DNA of 64,000 nt from Antitrichia curtipendula (taxonomy: Eukaryota > Streptophyta > Bryopsida > Hypnales > Leucodontaceae). The DNA lies in contig OX579633.1 in the NCBI GenBank assembly GCA_951230915.1, forward strand, positions 22,478,574 through 22,542,573, read 5' to 3'. Below the pieces are notes generated by a model. The model ran no database searches, was not told the DNA's origin, and was given only the letters and a program-made list of their open reading frames with translations. Position numbers and translations under genes: made by a program. Each line of letters opens with the position of its first letter. Position 1 is the stretch's first letter. Below, piece by piece: positions 47,646 through 60,731 of the stretch.

Positions 47646-49664
47646 TCTATACATGGGGACATACTTCCACCACTGACACAATAACATGACATTTACCAAA
47701 ATTGGAATATCTGAAAATTTAAGTTTTGTAAATGCTTTTGAATTTGAGTATGAATTCTATTTATTTATTTATTGGTACATATGTGTATTGAAACAATAAT
47801 GAAATTTTTATAATCTCATTTAATATTGTTTATAAAATATAAATTTCATTTCCCATACATCAAAGTTAGTGTCAAGTAAATGTTATTATGTGCTACTAAT
47901 TTCCAACCAACTAATGAAATTTGTTGACATTCATCCTATGGAAAATTTGATGTATATGCAATCAAACTAATAATTAAAAATTCTTCTTTCACAAACTAGC
48001 TCCAACAATGATTATATGTAATAATGTTTATTAAAAAAAAAAGATTCTAATATGCCAACAAAAAATGATGGTTTTAATACTTTAATGAATTTGTATAAGT
48101 ATAAAAATGAACTAGTAATTGATTCAATCAAGGTTAATTCCCTGAGAGATATATAATCATTTGTAAAATTTATGCACATAGATAATCGAATACTCTTGAA
48201 AAAACACGATTACCAATTCTAATTTCAAATAGTCTTTTCATTATCAATTTCTCTCTATATTATTTATTTGCATATATCAGTATTAAAGATTTTTAAACTA
48301 AACATTAGCATATATTTTTCAATAGTTATTCTTAAAATACAAATATTTATCATGGACAAAATTCAAAATCCAACTTCAAACTCAATGAATTAGAACTTGG
48401 CAAAAAATATAAATTAAATTTTTGTATCTCGAAAATTGAGTACTATAATGTTATACACTTGTAAAATTTGTACTTTGAAATTTTCATTTGATGTAGTTTT
48501 CATTTAAAGTTTGTATATATTGTAAGTGTAAGGTAGGGCTTTAATTATTTCTAAAAATAAAATTCAAAAATTGCTCAAAGTAGAATCATTAAATAAGATT
48601 ATTTTTTGTTCAATTAAAAGAAAATTGGCTTTTACTTTCAAATTATTTCTATGTAACTTGTCTTAGGGATGCAACATTATTTAGTAAAATTTTAAAACAT
48701 TCAACCATCAGATTTTTTTATTTTTTTTGAATGTAGTGTAAGTTACATGCCATGATTAGAAATAATTCAAATAGTGCTACATTCTTACAAAGAAAAGTTT
48801 CCAAAATGAGATCTTTTAACATTTTAACTTATGTTTGAACTTCTTTTTATTGAAATATTTGAGGATAAAATTGTTGGTAAGTACTAGAAGATAAGACTTT
48901 AATTTTTATTAATAAATATTTCTTCACATTATTGACGCTCAAATCCTACTAATAATATTGCATATTTATAATCCAAAATATATAAATGTTTGCCTTGAAT
49001 CAAGACTTGTAAAATTGGGTCTTGAAATATATTGTGCTATGCACTTAAATATGCTTCATAGACCATTACAAAATTGATGATATTCCTAAAGTGCCATAAT
49101 TTTGTGTGTATTACACATAAAATAGTCTACTATTGCTTGGTGTGTCAAATGTCATTATGGTAATGACTTAGTGAAAGTGAAAAAAGATTTAAATGTGCTA
49201 AGTAATGCAATTTGATGCAAGAGGATCATGCGAAATTACATTATTAGTCATCTAGTGACTATATAATATTATGAAAAAAGATTTGATAGTTTTCTAATTT
49301 CTATACTTGAATGGAAAAAAACCAATTATATTTAATTTTAAATTGCACTCTCTATATTGGTTACTTTTAAAATAAACTCGCAAGATGAGGAAGTGAATCT
49401 ATCATTTTAAAACAACCATTTAATTAGGGATTTTTTTCCAATATTAAAAAAATGACTTCAATTGTTAAAACTAATCTTTTAAAATTTAAACTTTAAAATT
49501 GTTGATGAGATTGCTTAAACTTAATCTACTACATAGTTTTAAATAAAATCACCTACTAAGTTATTTTTGTTTTTGGAGGGTATCATATCGTTTGATTTTT
49601 TATAAAAATATTATTTTAGTAAATTCTAGGAATGGACATCCTATCTAATGAATTGACCAATAGA

Positions 49665-49824
49665 TAAGGTAAATTACTCCATTATGGACAAAATGGGAGC
49701 AAGCCCATTGTGTGCTAAATTTTAATGGTGGTGTACATTTCAAAACTTGAATGTTTACCACCATTACAATTTTGCCTACAGTGGGCTTCCTCCCATTATG
49801 TCTGTAATGGGGTGGTTTACCTTA
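49665..49824. repeat. Short foldback MITE, 160 bp
   Basis: TAAGGTAAATTACTCCATTA at 49665 pairs with TAATGGGGTGGTTTACCTTA ending at 49824. Inward, AATGGGAGCAAGCCCATTGT pairs with ACAGTGGGCTTCCTCCCATT, and AATGGTGGT with ACCACCATT. Nearly the whole element is one hairpin. Confidence 0.8.
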
Positions 49825-52477
49825 GTTGATACAACAACTTTTGCAAATGAATGAATCAATACTATTTGAGTTTTATAAAAAATTACTGGAAAAAAAATCC
49901 TAATATAATTACCATTGATCATAATTTGAATTCATTTGGATAAAAAGGTGATTTGCTAGGATGACCTATTATTGTTTATTTCATTGTTGCACATACTTAG
50001 ACATATGGATTTCACAAATTTTCTTTTGCAATAAAATGGTAAACTAGAGAAATTTTTGTTGAGTTTTGGTCAACTTATTTTTGAGAAAAAAAAGAGACGC
50101 TCTAGGTAGTTGAAGAAAAAACATATGCCTTTCCATTGTTATCTCTATGGAAAACTATTTTTGTCAATTTAGATGCTAGTGAGGCCCTTTCAATTTTCTA
50201 CATGGTTGCCATGGTAATCCAAAAGCGTCCCTAAAGAGTTAAAGATGGAGAAATAATGAGTGAACATCTTACTATGCATAAAAACATTCAAGTGTTGTTC
50301 ATTGCATAAATTGAATTGTGACTATTCAACCTAATTTCAACTCTTTCAAATTCAACCTCAATTCGACATTGAAGTTATTACAATAAAACCTTTAGAAATT
50401 TTTCTACATTAGGATGCAATAGGATGCAATTGGGTCCAAGAACTTGAACTTGCAATTGGACAAGGGACACTTTTGAATCTCTCTATTTTAACCCTTTAGT
50501 GACCACGAAGCCAAAAAGTGGTTGCTAGGTTTAAGTAAAATGAAATGTAAAGTACATAACGTGGATTCAGAAATTACTTTGTTCAAAATAGATGTGATGT
50601 GCCAAATTGTGTTTCAAATTTAGAGCAACGTTACATTTACAACAAATAATATATATGTAGACTTGTTGTACTTGATGTATAACCCAGTTTTTTTAATAAA
50701 GAGCCTAGAAATATTATAGTTGCATGGGAAAGATATGACATGAGCAGGAACATGGAATATTAGAAACTACCATTCTATCTTGTAATGACTTCTCTGATGT
50801 ATGTGGTAACTTATCTTCCCGATGGCTATGTGCATATTTTTTGTGCCTTTTTTCTATCATTCTTTGGAGTACAATTTGAGGCATGAAGGATCAAAGGACA
50901 CTTCTAGTGGCTAGGTGCAACCTTTTATTTCAATGATGCACAAAGCTTGCATATAGTACCCTGAATCAATTATGCAAGTGGAGTGTACTCTTTCAAATGT
51001 GCAAGGGCACCATATATTTTAGTTTAGTCAGAGATTGAGCATATATAACTTCCAACTATTTTTCATTGTGAGGAAGGACTTGAAATCATTCTGAACAATG
51101 GTATAGGCTAAAGCAAATTTTATGGTTATTTGAAGTGGACCTTCACATTTGATTGCAAAAAGTGAAAAACAAGAGAGTCATCTTTTTTGTAAAAATTGCG
51201 TTGGAATGGATGGCACGTGTTTGTGGGCAATGGAAGTTGGATGGGAGTGAATGATGGTGGAGAGATGACCCTGACTCTTCCCATTCCTATAATTCTACTT
51301 TCATTCTTAGTTGGAGGTACTCACGGGGTTCTGGAGACAATCAATCAACCTTTTGCAGTGATGTCAATCTATGAGTTTTGGCATACATCCATTGCCCCCA
51401 AATGGAGAATGGTCAAGGATGGAGAGATAGAGATGACTGGAATGAGAGTATGCTTTGGATGTTCTAAAATTTACTTTCACTTGATGGCATTGATGGATAC
51501 TTGGTATCTCAGTGGGTAATGTTTGGTGCCCCTTCTATAGCACTCGAAAGATTCAATTCGTCCCCTAGGAAGAAATTAGAATTACAAAAGTTAATGCAAT
51601 GTTAGGAGACATTGTATGCCTTGACAGTTCTAAGGGGAGAGAAGGTGGGTGTAAAAAGAGATGAGTGTTATGTTTTGAAAAGTGATACATAGATTTAATC
51701 TCCATAGATATCAATGGTGTAGTCTTACAAAGTTTCATGCTCCTAATGTCATGACTTTGTATGCCATTGTAGACTTTGGCTTCCATTTTGGAATCCAAAC
51801 AATTAAAGAGAGGATTGTTTGGATATATCAATAGTGTTAGTGTTTTGTCCAAGATTATGATTCCATCCCAAACACTCTAGATTATTGTGAAGTTAGATGT
51901 GTCAATCAACTCATAGTCTTCCTAGAAATTAAACCTCTTTGACTTTATTAAGTTGTGTACAATTGATGCATTTTCTTCAAATGGAGATTTAAATGATGAT
52001 GGTCAATATTCACATGGTTCACAACTTGAGCATTAGGAGCTAGCTTGACCAAAAATACTTTAACATCAATTGACATTGCAAGTCTTGGTTGTTGATGCCA
52101 CAAGGAGCTTTTAGAGGCTCAAATACAGGTTCCATTGAGGCACTTGGGATGATCTCTTAATTCCCAAGTACTTCTTTTGTTTTGGGAACAACCGTGTTCC
52201 ACATCGTATTTGTTTAAAAATTTAATATGATGCAAAGCAACTTGAACTTGTGACAAGCTTAGAGACACGTGGTAAAATTCTAAAACTCCACATCATCCAA
52301 AGGAAGCATAGGCTAAAGATAACCTAGTGAAAGTTTACAAAGAACTATTCATATGTTGTTATTGGCTTGTCAATTTGCAGTCTTTCCATTGTGAGGCTAT
52401 TTTGGAAACTATCTCTCAACGGTGCTTCAAATATGCATTGAGGTGCCTCCATTGCTTTGATAACTCCACCATCATGA

Positions 52478-52963
52478 TTGATTGAAAGGACAAAAATTGA
52501 ATGGAAAGTATTGGTGATGAATTTTTTTAATTATATTGTGCAAATATTTAAAGAATATCAATGTGCACATCTCACCTTTAGAAAAGCACCACATTACCAA
52601 GGAAAATATTTACACATTACTAAGGAATTGTAGATAATTCAATGTCAAGGTGTTGCCTTTCCAAATTTTATTAAATAGATATTTCTAAAATCTAATTACA
52701 TTTTATTAATTGACTTTTGTATTATGACTACTTCTCTACCTTTTAGTATGATGGTGCAATTGGTTTGCTAAAATCTAATTATAATTTAGAGAAATTTGTT
52801 GTACAAATTTTGATCAGTGACACCTTGACATTGAATTATTTGTAATGTAAAATTTTTCCATGGTAATGTGCTGTTTTCCAAGTATGATGTGTACATTTAT
52901 GTTTCTTAAATATTTGCACAATAAAATTTAAAAAATTCATCTCCAATATTTTTCAATCAATTA
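52478..52963. repeat. Foldback element, arms about 165 bp
   Basis: ATTGGTGATGAATTTTTTTA on the left pairs with TAAAAAATTCATCTCCAAT-type sequence on the right. The arms continue through TGTGCAAATATTTAA / TTAAATATTTGCACA, GCACCACATTACCA / TGGTAATGTGC and TTCAATGTCAAGGTGTTGCC / GTGACACCTTGACATTGAA. About 20 extra bases lie in the left arm near 52490. Confidence 0.8.
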
Positions 52964-53100
52964 TTATGTAACACACAAAACAATTGATCAAAAATAGAAT
53001 TTTTGTTTTTTGAAATTGAAATTTGGTGTATTGATCAAGATTTCATAAATCAATAAATTTAATTGGTTATAGTTTAGAAAGATACGTTTAAAAAAGGACA

Positions 53101-53950
53101 AATTTTGAATAATATTCTTGCAAGTCGAAATTGGGGTTACCTTACTTTCTAGAGGGCACTGGACAGTCAGGACCTCAGTTCGATTGACCTCCGGAATGTG
53201 GGAGGTGGGCCAGCTCTAGGGTTTCAAGCTTTTGCAAGCCGAGCGATTTCGACGACCTCCACGCCTCCGCTGCGTGCTTGTATCACATGTTTTGCTGCAC
53301 TGCCGACGCCTTGTTTTAGCACTGTCGAGGTCGGGCTTGAAGAACGCCACCCTGTTCGTGGTGCCGCTTCCTGGATTATTTTTCAGGCTATCGCATGCTG
53401 AAGAGCACCTTCCCTTCACCTTTCCTTGTCGAATGCCTCGCCGTCTCCGCCAGCCGTCCCTTTGAACCCTTGCCGCCACCAGCTGCCCCCGTCTAACTTA
53501 AATGAATATTTTGGTTGCGTAACGCGAAAGCAATTTCTCAGGGTTTGTGGACGGTGGACTAGGTTTTCTGCGTGTTTGGGATTAGTTGTGGCGCTGACGA
53601 TGTGGACTATTCCATGGCGATTGCGTGTTTGCGGTCTTCGGAGATAGTGCAAGATCGTTCGGTAATGGTCGTGCGGTGTCTGTAATTTGTGAATCGCACA
53701 AGACTCAGTTTGTGGCGGGATTAGGTCATGCTTGTCCTGCATTGTCGCGGAGACGACCTTCAGGTGAAAAGCGTTAATGATTACGCCTGGTGTTTCAGGC
53801 TTAGGAAAGCACATCTGTGAAGAAGATCGCAGGAGAGATTTGGCTCGATGTCGAAGCTCGATGTCTCAGAAGATTTTGTAGAAAGCTTTTGTTTCGAGTC
53901 AGCTTGAGAAATTTGACCGAGGCATCGTTCTAAGGTACGACTCAAACGCT
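53101..53950 (+). promoter_or_regulatory. Promoter-proximal region and 5' leader of the CPL3-like gene
   Basis: GC content rises abruptly at about 53150. A CTAGGGTTTC motif at about 53216-53225, common near plant transcription starts, lies ahead of about 730 bp with no conserved reading frame. The short frames at 53198-53401 and 53426-53647 could act as upstream reading frames in the leader. An unannotated leader intron is also possible. No sharp TATA box could be assigned. Confidence 0.4.
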
Positions 53951-56900
53951 ATGGCTCCTGAAACGGACGAAGACGCAACTGCTTCGACTGAAATTAGCGA
54001 GAAAGTGTTGATCGCGATCGAGGAACGAATTGAAGCGACTAAGGTGTCCGATGAAGATGTCGGCGAGGATCAAGAGGAGGGGGAACTTTCCGAGAAAGAA
54101 GAGTTGAATGATGAAGAGAAAACTGTGGAGAACACACAGGCGGGAACCGAAGCTAGCACCGAAGTTCCGTTGTTGGGAAGGAAAGTTAGCTTAGACAAAC
54201 GTACTGGTAGGGCAACCATGAGTAGGGATGATTACCTCAAACGGGGTGCTACAGAAAATCTGGGCACCGATGATGAGGAAAATACCTGGTTAAGGGATAA
54301 GGTGGCATTTAGACCTGCCTCAACTAGCTACGCACCAAATTTGTACAACTTCGCATGGGCGCAAGCCGTTCAAGGAAACCGGGGGTTTAAGCTTGTCGAA
54401 AGACAGGGCGGAGAAGATGATGCGGAAGAATTGCCTGACAATGAAGCAGATTACGAAGATGATGACGCGATGGAGGACGGTCTTCCAGAGTCACTGTCGG
54501 ACATGACTCTGAAGATTCCCGAGGGTTATGACATGAGACAAGTGTTGTATGACAAGAGGCTGATGAAAAACGCTTCGTGGAATTCTAGTCGCGGTGATGG
54601 GCGGAGAGAGAAGAATTGGATGGAATCGGAGGATGGCGTGGATCCCCGGCGCAGATTCGAGAGAGAGGAGAGAGGAGGCCCTCGTGTGGTGGTGAGAAGA
54701 GAAATGAGTCCACCTTCTAGAAGACGAGATGAACGAGTCCCATCACGAAGAGACCGTCTAGAAGCAGACACAGAAAGGGAGAGAGGGGGTGAAAGAGTTT
54801 TAGAAAGCGACCGGCACAGGGCAAGGGACAGGGAGAGACACAGAGAGAAAGTCCGGGAGAGGAGCGAACGAAATGGAGGTTCTCTTCGTCCTGCTTCAAG
54901 CGAGGAATCAAACCGCAGTGCTCCTTCAGGTGCCAATGGACGGCAATCACAAAGTGGGGATAATGTTGCCGAAGTCCCAGAAGAGGGAGAGATCGAGGAA
55001 GGTGAAATTGAGCTCCCAGCTGCGAATTCGACAAGATCAGGCTCTCGAGAGAAATCCGAGGATCCTCGGGCTGACAGTCCAGTGGAGGACGTTTTACTTA
55101 ATGGAAACCTCAAGAGGTCACTTTCTTCTAGGCTCAGCTTTAGGAATTCGGATTCGCGCTCTTTATCGAGGGAATCCAGTTTTCGGCGACTTCAGGACGA
55201 CGACTTGCGACACCGACTCACCAAAGATGCCGAGCGAGAAAAATCTAGAGAGGAGGCTAAATTACGAGAAGATCGGCGCGAGAAAATTGCGCATTTGACT
55301 GCATTGATGAAGAGCGTGACTGTTAAAGACGCACAAAAGTAAGTTATACATTGGAAACACCACCATCTTGCGTTTTGCAGCCAATTTGGCCTCTTCAACC
55401 CAAACTGCAATGGTGTGGAGGTTCTGGCATTGAGTGTGCTCTATTTCCTCTCTATTATCCGAGAGTGACGGTTTGCTACATTGGTCACTCTCAGCCCATT
55501 GTATCCACATATGCTTGATGGTCTTGTATGATTACGGGCATTTAAGGTTGACCTGTAGGCTACTAGGCATTGCTTGAATGCTGGATTGGATTGTGTAAGT
55601 GAACTTGGAATGGTTATTTTTGGGAATTACCTTACGCTGGGTATGTGACTGACAGGGCCTTCATCAACACATGTGTTCGACTTGAGAATGCAGTGAGAAT
55701 ACTCAAAGCATTTGCAAAGCAGAGAATCTCCACGAATATAATCCCTGCAGATGATATGCCTCGTGATGTTTCTAAGATGGCATCAAAGGTGTTTCAAGGA
55801 CTGCGGGCTGTGTATGCTGTGAGTCATCCTTGCAATCATGGCATGTGTGTGCTGCTTATGTTAGTGGATTTGTATTCTTTTTATTGTCATTATGAGGGCT
55901 GTTTGATTTGCTGGTCTATCTGTCACTATGTTATATCAAGGATCAATATTTTTTTAGTATTTGAGGCACCTCTTGTAAGTTGTTTTCTCAATCTTTTTAG
56001 TGACGAACAGGTTTGGAATACAGCCAGCGGAAGAGAACAAGAACGCGACAGAGACACGTTCCCGAGGTTTTATGCTCTGGCATTGTTTTTTTCTGAATTT
56101 TTTAATTGCAGATGCGCTGTTGATAACGTTCTTACGCGCATTGTGTCTTACTTATCCTGATTCAGTTTCATATTAACCGCTGCTTTCAACAGGTTGCTGC
56201 AATTCGTTACTGGATCCTGCTTAAAGTTTTTCTCACCAAAGCAAGCGCGAGAGGTAAAGAGCTGAGCAGAAGAATTTCACTGTTGTTCAGAGTTTTCTGA
56301 ATTTTTTTCCCTTTAGAGTAATCTTTATCTCAAGGGATAGTGCGCTCTTGAAAGTTTGTGAAAAATGACTGTTGATGCAGAAGTATGCATAGATTGATTG
56401 GCATCTCCATTCTACTCATTAGCAGTATCCAGTGAATCATTTGTGGAAGTATGTTTGTGGACATAGTTCGCTCTAAGTCCAGTCGATGTTTGTGATGAAC
56501 TGAAGCGTGGTGCACATGACAGCTCGAGGAGTTTATGGAGCACGTTACCAAAACATCTCGAAAGACACGAATGGAAGGACTTCTACGCCCGGTACAAGCA
56601 GCTCCGAAACCGGTAGAAGCTACGCAGGATACTGGAGCTAGACTGAGGGAACTATCTGCAAATGCTTCAGTGTCAAATCCCAAGATGACATCTGGTATAC
56701 CAAGAGCTCTGGAGAGTAGTCCAGAACATACTACAGGGTCAAAAGATGCAATGGCTGCAGCGGATATCGCTGCCGCTGCTGTAGCATATGCCCAAAGTTC
56801 AGCAGCTGCCTTCGCCAACTTCTCAACTGGCAGCACTTACAATCAACCTATGAAGGACCACCCCACTATTGAATTGGGTCACTGGGGTTGGAATGGTTCG

Positions 56901-59900
56901 AATGAACCATTTGAGCAGCAATCTATGTCACCTGGATTGCCACCAGGTTATTCCAGTGCCAGCCATGCTGGGAGGTCCTTGGTGCCACATGGGGTTGCCG
57001 CTCAAACTATTGGCAGCATAAACCCTCACGGAGTCGGTGGAATCCATCCCAGCATCTCCACTAATGGATGGACAAATGTTAACAAGAAGGTGGTATGTGA
57101 TGTGAAGTCTCCTTATGGGCCTGGTTTCTTAGAAGAAGATTGGGAGGAGCTGAGTCCTCCATCGCAATTACCTGCTTACGCCTTCACGACCCGAAAAGTT
57201 GTAAAACTAGATGAACGAGGGTTTCCAATTTCAAGTTCAGAGACAATTAACACAGTCGCTCCACCGAAAAAAGTGGGAAACCTGCCTGTGTCTGTCAACT
57301 TTCGATTGGCAAGCCCTACCCCTTCAGAAGAAGATGACCGGGCCGAGAACCAAAATATGAGTCCTTCAGCAGCTGATAAAAATGGCAAGACCCAACCGGA
57401 AAATATACTTTTTCACCCACCCCAGAAATCCTCAGGCACAACGACTGCAGTAACGACTGCTTTCTACAAGACTTTGAGCTCACATATTGACGAGGCAGGA
57501 CGCACTCATTATGCGTCAGCCCCACTGGTCACTTCTGCTTCTGTCAATCAAGACTTTTCTTTGAATTTTGAGCACCCGAAGAACCCACCGGTGTTTGGTC
57601 CAGTTATATCGAACTTAAGGAGTCGGGACCCTCGGAGACAGCCTCAAAATGGTTACACCGAAGGGGAGGTGACCCAGCATCAGTCCGCAAGTCAAGCCAA
57701 GAATTCCTGGCAGTTAGCAGTACAAACTATGGAAAGGAAACGAGAAGGGGAAGATCACGCCAGCGTGGCAGAACCATCAAAACGACTCAAGATTTCTGGT
57801 TCTCGTAATGAGGCGCAGAATTCGGATTCGTCTGTCGGTGTATTTGCTCTGGGAGGCTGGTTGGAAGAGGGAGCTGCTATGTCGCCTGGTCGCGAGAACA
57901 ATGGGGTACAGGCTATGGATATAGATTTGGACAGTCCGACTCCTCCAGACAGGAGGCGAAATATGAACGATGAGAAAGCAGGAGTCCATGTGAAGAGAAT
58001 TGAGATCTCGAGTGGTAGTGTGTCATCTGAAATGGTAGGTTCAGGAATCGCAGCAAGTATTCGAAACAAGCCGCCTTCAGATATTTCCAGCAACAATTCA
58101 ATGAAGTCTGAAGGAATGACCGCAGAAGAGGTGCTTGACATACCCGAAGCCTTTAGGGTGGTAGTCATCTTCCAATCTGTGATGCAGCTTTCGCATTGAG
58201 TCCAGCTTGCTATCTGAACTTGAGGCCAGCTTGCAAAGATACCTTCAATCTTTTATTGAGCGTTTAATGTCAGAAATCTGGATTCGTCTTTGAGAGGTTG
58301 TATCGATGCCTAATATTGTGGCCTGTTGTTTTTCATATATGAGGAGCAGGATACTGGCCGACACCGAATGAGGCCTCGAGATCCACGCCGTATTCTGCTG
58401 GAAAGTGCTGCTGAAAATGTACACGTGAATCACAGAAATGTTCCAGTTAACGAGGCTTCGGATTCAGGAGTTATCCCTCAACAGAAAAAACGCAACTCCC
58501 CTCCGCCTCCTACCCCTCAAACTATGATCCATCAGCCTTTAACTAATACCTTGGGTAACGCACACGATCAAAGAGCGGGCCGCCTAAACCCCAATGAAAT
58601 GAACCAAGGAATGAGTAATACTATTTCATCTAAAAAATTACTTTCTGAGCAGAAAATTCTGGCATCAAAGGATGAAACTCAGTTTCACGAGACAAGTAAA
58701 GAAAGTGGGAGAGAATCAATTAAGAACTCTGAAATTGAAGCTCGGGAAGTTTCTTCTGGGGAGCCTACCAAAGAAGAAGTTTCAGAGCACCTGGACCCCT
58801 GGGATCCTTTGTTGCGTAAGCCTCGATTTGGACCAAGTCACTGGGGTGGCAGCGAAATGCATCGGGACTTTGAGCAGCTGCTGGAAGATTTAGACGAGGC
58901 GCAGCGCGTGGTTATCCAGAATGAGAGGAAACGACGAATGCAAGAACAAGACCGAATGTTCAGTGCTGGGAAGCTTTGTCTCGTTCTGGATCTTGACCAT
59001 ACATTACTTAACTCTGCCAAGGTAACTATGTTGGCACGTGGCGCAACGCCTGATTTCAACACGGATCTTGAGCATTGCTCAATACCCAAGTCAAGTTTGA
59101 TGAAGAGATATACTTGGTTCATTCCATTGTGAACTCCCTTACGCATGCATTTAAAATTCTATGTCAATCAGTTCGTGTGAGCAAGTGTACTTTCTACTTA
59201 GTGACTGACAAGTTACAACCGTCATGAGGATAGTTTGCAGAGATTGAACCAGAGTGGGAAGCACGCCTACGATCAGTTGAAAGCATGGAACGGAGCAGGG
59301 GCAGTAGAGAAGGGCACATGAAGCAGGAACTATACCGATTTCCACATATGAGCATGTGGACGAAGTTGCGCCCTGGAATATGGAAATTCCTTGCAAAGGT
59401 CTGTAGTCGAATAATGCCCCTTATCCCTCTATCTTAATCTACATCGCTGGATAAAAATGCCGAAGGGTTCCTAAGTTTCACTGTGGCATCTATTGAACAG
59501 AACTAGCCACTGATACTCTGTGTATTTGTGCAGGCAAGTGAATTATACGAGTTGCACGTGTATACAATGGGCAACAAGGCCTACGCAACCGAAATGGCCA
59601 AGTTGTTGGATCCCACGGGTACATTATTTGCGGGACGGGTTATATCCAAAGGTGATGAAGTTGATGGTTTAGACAAAAGCAAGGATCTTGATGGGGTTCT
59701 GGGTATGGAGTCTGCAGTGGTCATCATTGACGATTCATCTCGAGTCTGGCCACATCATCGGGAGAATCTCATCGTTGTCGAGCGGTAAGCTCATGGAAGA
59801 AATTTGCGATCCAAAGTGTTGATAGAAGGATCCAGAAATTGAACCGCTTGGTTCACAACGTTTGATGCATGTGCTGGCTCTTATCTGCAGATACATGTAC

Positions 59901-60731
59901 TTTCCAAGCAGTAGGCGACAGTTTGGGCTCCCTGGTCCATCACTTTTAGAAGTGGGTCACGATGAAAGAGCAGCAGATGGCATGCTGTCATCAGCCTTGG
60001 CGGTTGGATTCTGAACTTATTGCTGTACCTATGTTCACGTCTTCGTGCGAAGTTATCACACTAATTTGGTCTCCAGTCTTATTTTATCTTCTTTTGATGC
60101 CAGGTGATAGATAGAATTCACAGGAATTTTTTCAGTAACAAGAGGTTGCGAGAAGTGGACGTTCGACTAATTCTTGCTGCCGAGCAGCGAATGGTGCTAG
60201 CTGGTTGCCATGTGCTATTTAGTCGCATCTTTCCGGTGGGCGAAGTGAATCCTCACCTGCACCCCCTGTGGAGACTGGCTGATCAATTTGGAGCGAGTTG
60301 TTGTCTCCATATCAATGACAAGGTCACTCATGTAGTTGCGATATCCCTTGGCACTGACAAGGTATCTCTAATGGCATTCTACCGTGCCAAATTCTCAGGT
60401 CTAAGTGTTTCTGCAATGAGGAAGATTTCAGCACAAAAATATTTGTCAGCATACCCCGCTTATACTGCTGCCTGATGATTCACTTTTGCAGGTGAACTGG
60501 GCATCGGCAACTGGAAGACCTGTTGTTAGACCTGCATGGTAAGCTGGATAGTGGCAGCGCTCTTTTGACACTTTCTGTTGAGATCCCTTTGTGGTTTACT
60601 AATTGTGGGAAGGTGTGCAGGTGTTTTTTTCTAGAATTTGGGCTGACATATTGTTACCACAATGCAGGCTGGAAGCTTCGGCAATCTTGTATCGACGTGC
60701 AAACGAGCAGGATTTCCCAGTCCCTCCTTAG
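53951..60731 (+). CDS. CPL3: RNA polymerase II CTD phosphatase-like protein, CPL3 type
   Basis: Twelve exons join in frame into 1,623 codons: 53951-55338, 55656-55818, 56011-56066, 56193-56253, 56523-58157, 58350-59021, 59234-59398, 59534-59784, 59891-60002, 60104-60361, 60492-60538 and 60668-60731. The product should be a nuclear phosphatase acting on the phosphorylated C-terminal repeats of Pol II; in Arabidopsis CPL3 damps abscisic acid and immune responses. The N-terminal part is acidic and Arg/Ser/Glu-rich, with LYNFAWAQAVQ (residues 131-141), a segment kept in CPL3 proteins. The FCP1 domain has KLCLVLDLDHTLLNS (catalytic Asp 1315 and 1317), TKLRPGIW, LYTMGNKAYATEMAKLLDP and VVIIDDSSRVWP. 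A BRCT domain (about 1527-1615) closes the protein with HPLWRLADQFGA, VTHVVA and RPAWLEAS. Donors of introns 3 (GTTTTA) and 9 (GTTGGA) are weak; the other ten are ordinary or near-ordinary. No sign of decay is seen. Confidence 0.93.

Larger units (their letters stand above)
47646..53100. other. AT-rich intergenic DNA
   Basis: The stretch holds the two foldback elements listed separately. At about 50700-52200 base composition is somewhat less AT-rich and reading frames at 51196-51519 (plus) and 51565-51852 (minus) appear. Neither shows a recognisable domain and no terminal repeats frame the region, so it may be old retroelement or gene debris. Nothing else is recognised. Confidence 0.5.

Noticed and set aside
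51196..51852. Frames on both strands in a less AT-rich stretch
   Set aside because: There is no domain, splice support or terminal repeat; possibly old debris, but not claimed.
53198..53647. Frames upstream of the CPL3-like start
   Set aside because: They have no conserved content; they more likely lie in the leader and could at most be short upstream frames.
54526..55113. 195-codon minus-strand frame
   Set aside because: It is a shadow of the Arg/Glu/Ser-rich exon 1, whose composition keeps the other strand open.
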